DNA of 7,825 nt from an uncultured Flavobacteriales bacterium (GTDB taxonomy: Bacteria > Bacteroidota > Bacteroidia > Flavobacteriales_D > Sanyastnellaceae): assembly GCA_913057815.1 (NCBI GenBank), contig CAJXOV010000091.1:1-7825 (forward strand), in the 5' to 3' direction. Positions 6,413-7,825 of the stretch are shown piece by piece. The notes below the pieces were generated by a model. That model worked only from the letters and a program-made list of their open reading frames with translations, ran no database searches and was not told the origin of the DNA. Within the stretch, counting starts at the first letter, position 1; every line of letters starts with the position of its first letter. Made by a program: the position numbers and the translations under genes.

Positions 6413-7778
6413 ATGAAAATACTTTTTAGCATTATAACTTCATTTATCCTCATGTCGGCAGGATGTGATTCTACGGCTTCTACTGCCTCTAATGAGCAAA
6501 AAACTGAATCTACAAAAAAAGCAGAAGAAACTACTGAATCTGTAGCTTCTGAGTCGATAGATTATACAGATAAAAATGAAATAGGAGATATCAGTGGTCC
6601 ATTTACTATTATAGGTACAATTACCAATGGTGCTTCTTCGGAAGGGAAAATGATAAAACTTTATGAAACTGAAGGGAAAGATATTTTTGTCCTTGACAGT
6701 ACCAAAGTTAAAAACGCTACTTATTCTTTTAACTTAAAAGATGCTAAAATTGGTATTTATAAAATTGGTTTAAAGTCTTTTCAAGTGGGCGAGTTTATTT
6801 TAAATCCAAATGAAAAAAGCATTGAATTAACAGCCAACGCTCTTAATATGGAAAGGACTCTTAAAGCTACAAGTTCTAATGAAAATAAGGCTTTAGCTGA
6901 ACATAAAACTCTTCTCAACAAACATCAAGCTGAGCTAAAAAAGATTAGGGGAATGAAAGCTTCAAATGATGCTAAACTGAAGCTAATCTATAAACAAGAG
7001 GCTACATTAAAAGCACAGCAAGATTTATTAGCTGATTCATATGCTGGAACTTTTTTCGCTAAGATGGTGAGAAGAATGCAAAGCCCTAATCGATTTAATC
7101 AAGGAGATTACTGGAAAGATATTGACTTTACAGACGAATCTTTAGTAAGAAGTATGGCTTTGAACGATAGGATCCAGGACTACATGAGAATTCATGCTAG
7201 CAAGGACAGAGAGAATGGATTTTATAATGCAGCAGATGTTATTCAGGATAAAGCTTCAGTAAATGACAAAGTAAAATACTTCATGTTATATACTATGATG
7301 GAAGGATTTTACACAAGTAACATGGAGGACGAAGCATTTTACATAGCTGATAATTATCTTCATGAAGATGCATGTGGTGATACTGAAGTAGGAAATTTAG
7401 TAGCAGGAAGAGCTAATCAACTTAGGAGTCTTCAAATCGGTCAAACTCCACCTGACTTTACCATTATGGATGAAAAGGGAAAAATGGTGAACTTAAAATC
7501 TGTAGCATCTAAAAATGATTTGACTTTGGTTATGTTCTGGGCATCTTGGTGTCATAAGTGCGAACAAGAAATGCCAGTAATCAAGAAAATTTATGATGCT
7601 AATAAGGCAAAAGGATTCGAGATTATAGGTGTATCAGTAGACATGAAGAAAACTGATTGGTTAAACGGAATTAAAGCAAAACAATGTGATTGGATCAATG
7701 TAAGCCAGCTAGAAGGATGGCAAAGTCCAGTGGCTAAAGACTATAGAATATCTACAACTCCTGTAATGTTCTTAATGG
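6413..7778 (+). CDS. TlpA-like thioredoxin lipoprotein, C-terminus cut off
   Basis: Envelope-anchored thiol-disulfide oxidoreductase, 455 native residues present. Residues 1-18 are a lipoprotein signal with lipobox SAGC, so Cys18 should be lipidated. A Ser/Thr/Glu/Lys-rich tether (19-61) follows, then a strand-rich domain (about 62-142, FTIIGTITNG to IELTA) resembling DUF4369, a helical, possibly coiled-coil stretch (about 155-207), further helices, and a thioredoxin/TlpA domain from about 341. Its active site is WASWCHKC (Cys380, Cys383), and the cis-Pro loop is STTP (Pro450). In Bacteroidota such proteins are common and thought to reduce or maintain thiols of exported proteins; the partner here is unknown. 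Start is ATG at 6413, 21 bases after a strong promoter. Only the last strands and helix of the thioredoxin fold, perhaps 25-40 residues, are missing. The frame continues to a TAG at 7823-7825, but the tail VSYTHLTLPTNREV is adapter translation and must be removed. Confidence 0.92.
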
Positions 7779-7825
7779 CTGTCTCTTATACACATCTGAC
7801 GCTGCCGACGAATAGAGAGGTGTAG
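7779..7825. other. Illumina Nextera i5-side adapter (assembly artefact)
   Basis: Bases 7779-7797 are the reverse complement of the 19-bp Tn5 mosaic end (CTGTCTCTTATACACATCT). Bases 7798-7811 (GACGCTGCCGACGA) are the i5-side primer arm in reverse complement. Bases 7812-7819 (ATAGAGAG) match the reverse complement of index S502/N502 (CTCTCTAT). Bases 7820-7825 (GTGTAG) begin the reverse complement of the P5 oligo. Native DNA therefore stops at about 7778. Confidence 0.98.

Noticed and set aside
48..7778. tRNA, rRNA, CRISPR, riboswitch, insertion sequence, phage or defence-island signals
   Set aside because: I looked for cloverleaf ends, spaced repeats, transposase or integrase motifs and nuclease/methylase motifs and saw none. 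The content is ordinary chromosomal housekeeping and envelope genes, so claiming a new multi-gene system would go beyond the evidence.

Overview
This window looks like one assembled contig from an AT-rich member of the Bacteroidota, probably a Cytophagia- or Flavobacteriia-like environmental bacterium. The supporting signs are TAnnTTTG-type -7 promoter boxes, no visible Shine-Dalgarno sequences, a mitochondrial-type aconitase, and a lipoprotein with a DUF4369-like domain fused to a TlpA-type thioredoxin domain. A PdeM-type phosphoesterase and a secreted MORN_2/YwqK-like protein fit the same group. Genus and species cannot be read from the sequence. Both ends are not biological: bases 1-47 and 7779-7825 are Illumina Nextera adapters with their sample indices, so native DNA spans about 48-7778 and both terminal genes are cut by the contig edge.

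Layout, left to right: the N-terminal half of an exported S41-type peptidase (minus, 48-840, GTG start, catalytic part missing). Divergent from it is a small secreted MORN-repeat protein (plus, 968-1351), whose 3' end overlaps that of pdeM (minus, 1344-1976) by 8 bp. A strong rho-independent terminator (1988-2019) separates pdeM from the aconitase gene (minus, 2043-4313). The aconitase has its own Bacteroidota-style -7 box and a perfect 14-bp palindrome just upstream of it. A 232-bp divergent spacer leads to an FtsX/MacB-type ABC permease (plus, 4546-5781), whose end overlaps by 15 bp an unrecognised 185-residue cytoplasmic protein (minus, 5767-6324). From an 88-bp divergent spacer with a near-ideal promoter inside an inverted repeat, a TlpA-like thioredoxin lipoprotein runs to the right edge (plus, 6413-7778).

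How the genes work together: there is no clear operon. Genes alternate in strand and most seem to be single transcription units. Themes are central metabolism (citrate to isocitrate), a DNA-repair-associated phosphoesterase, and envelope functions (peptidase, MORN protein, permease, periplasmic-side thioredoxin lipoprotein). I see no defence island, mobile element, CRISPR array or RNA gene, and no convincing new multi-gene system. The points most worth a second look are the adapter-derived false protein tails, five of seven genes without an ATG start, the two symmetric elements over promoters, and the unknown protein at 5767-6324.
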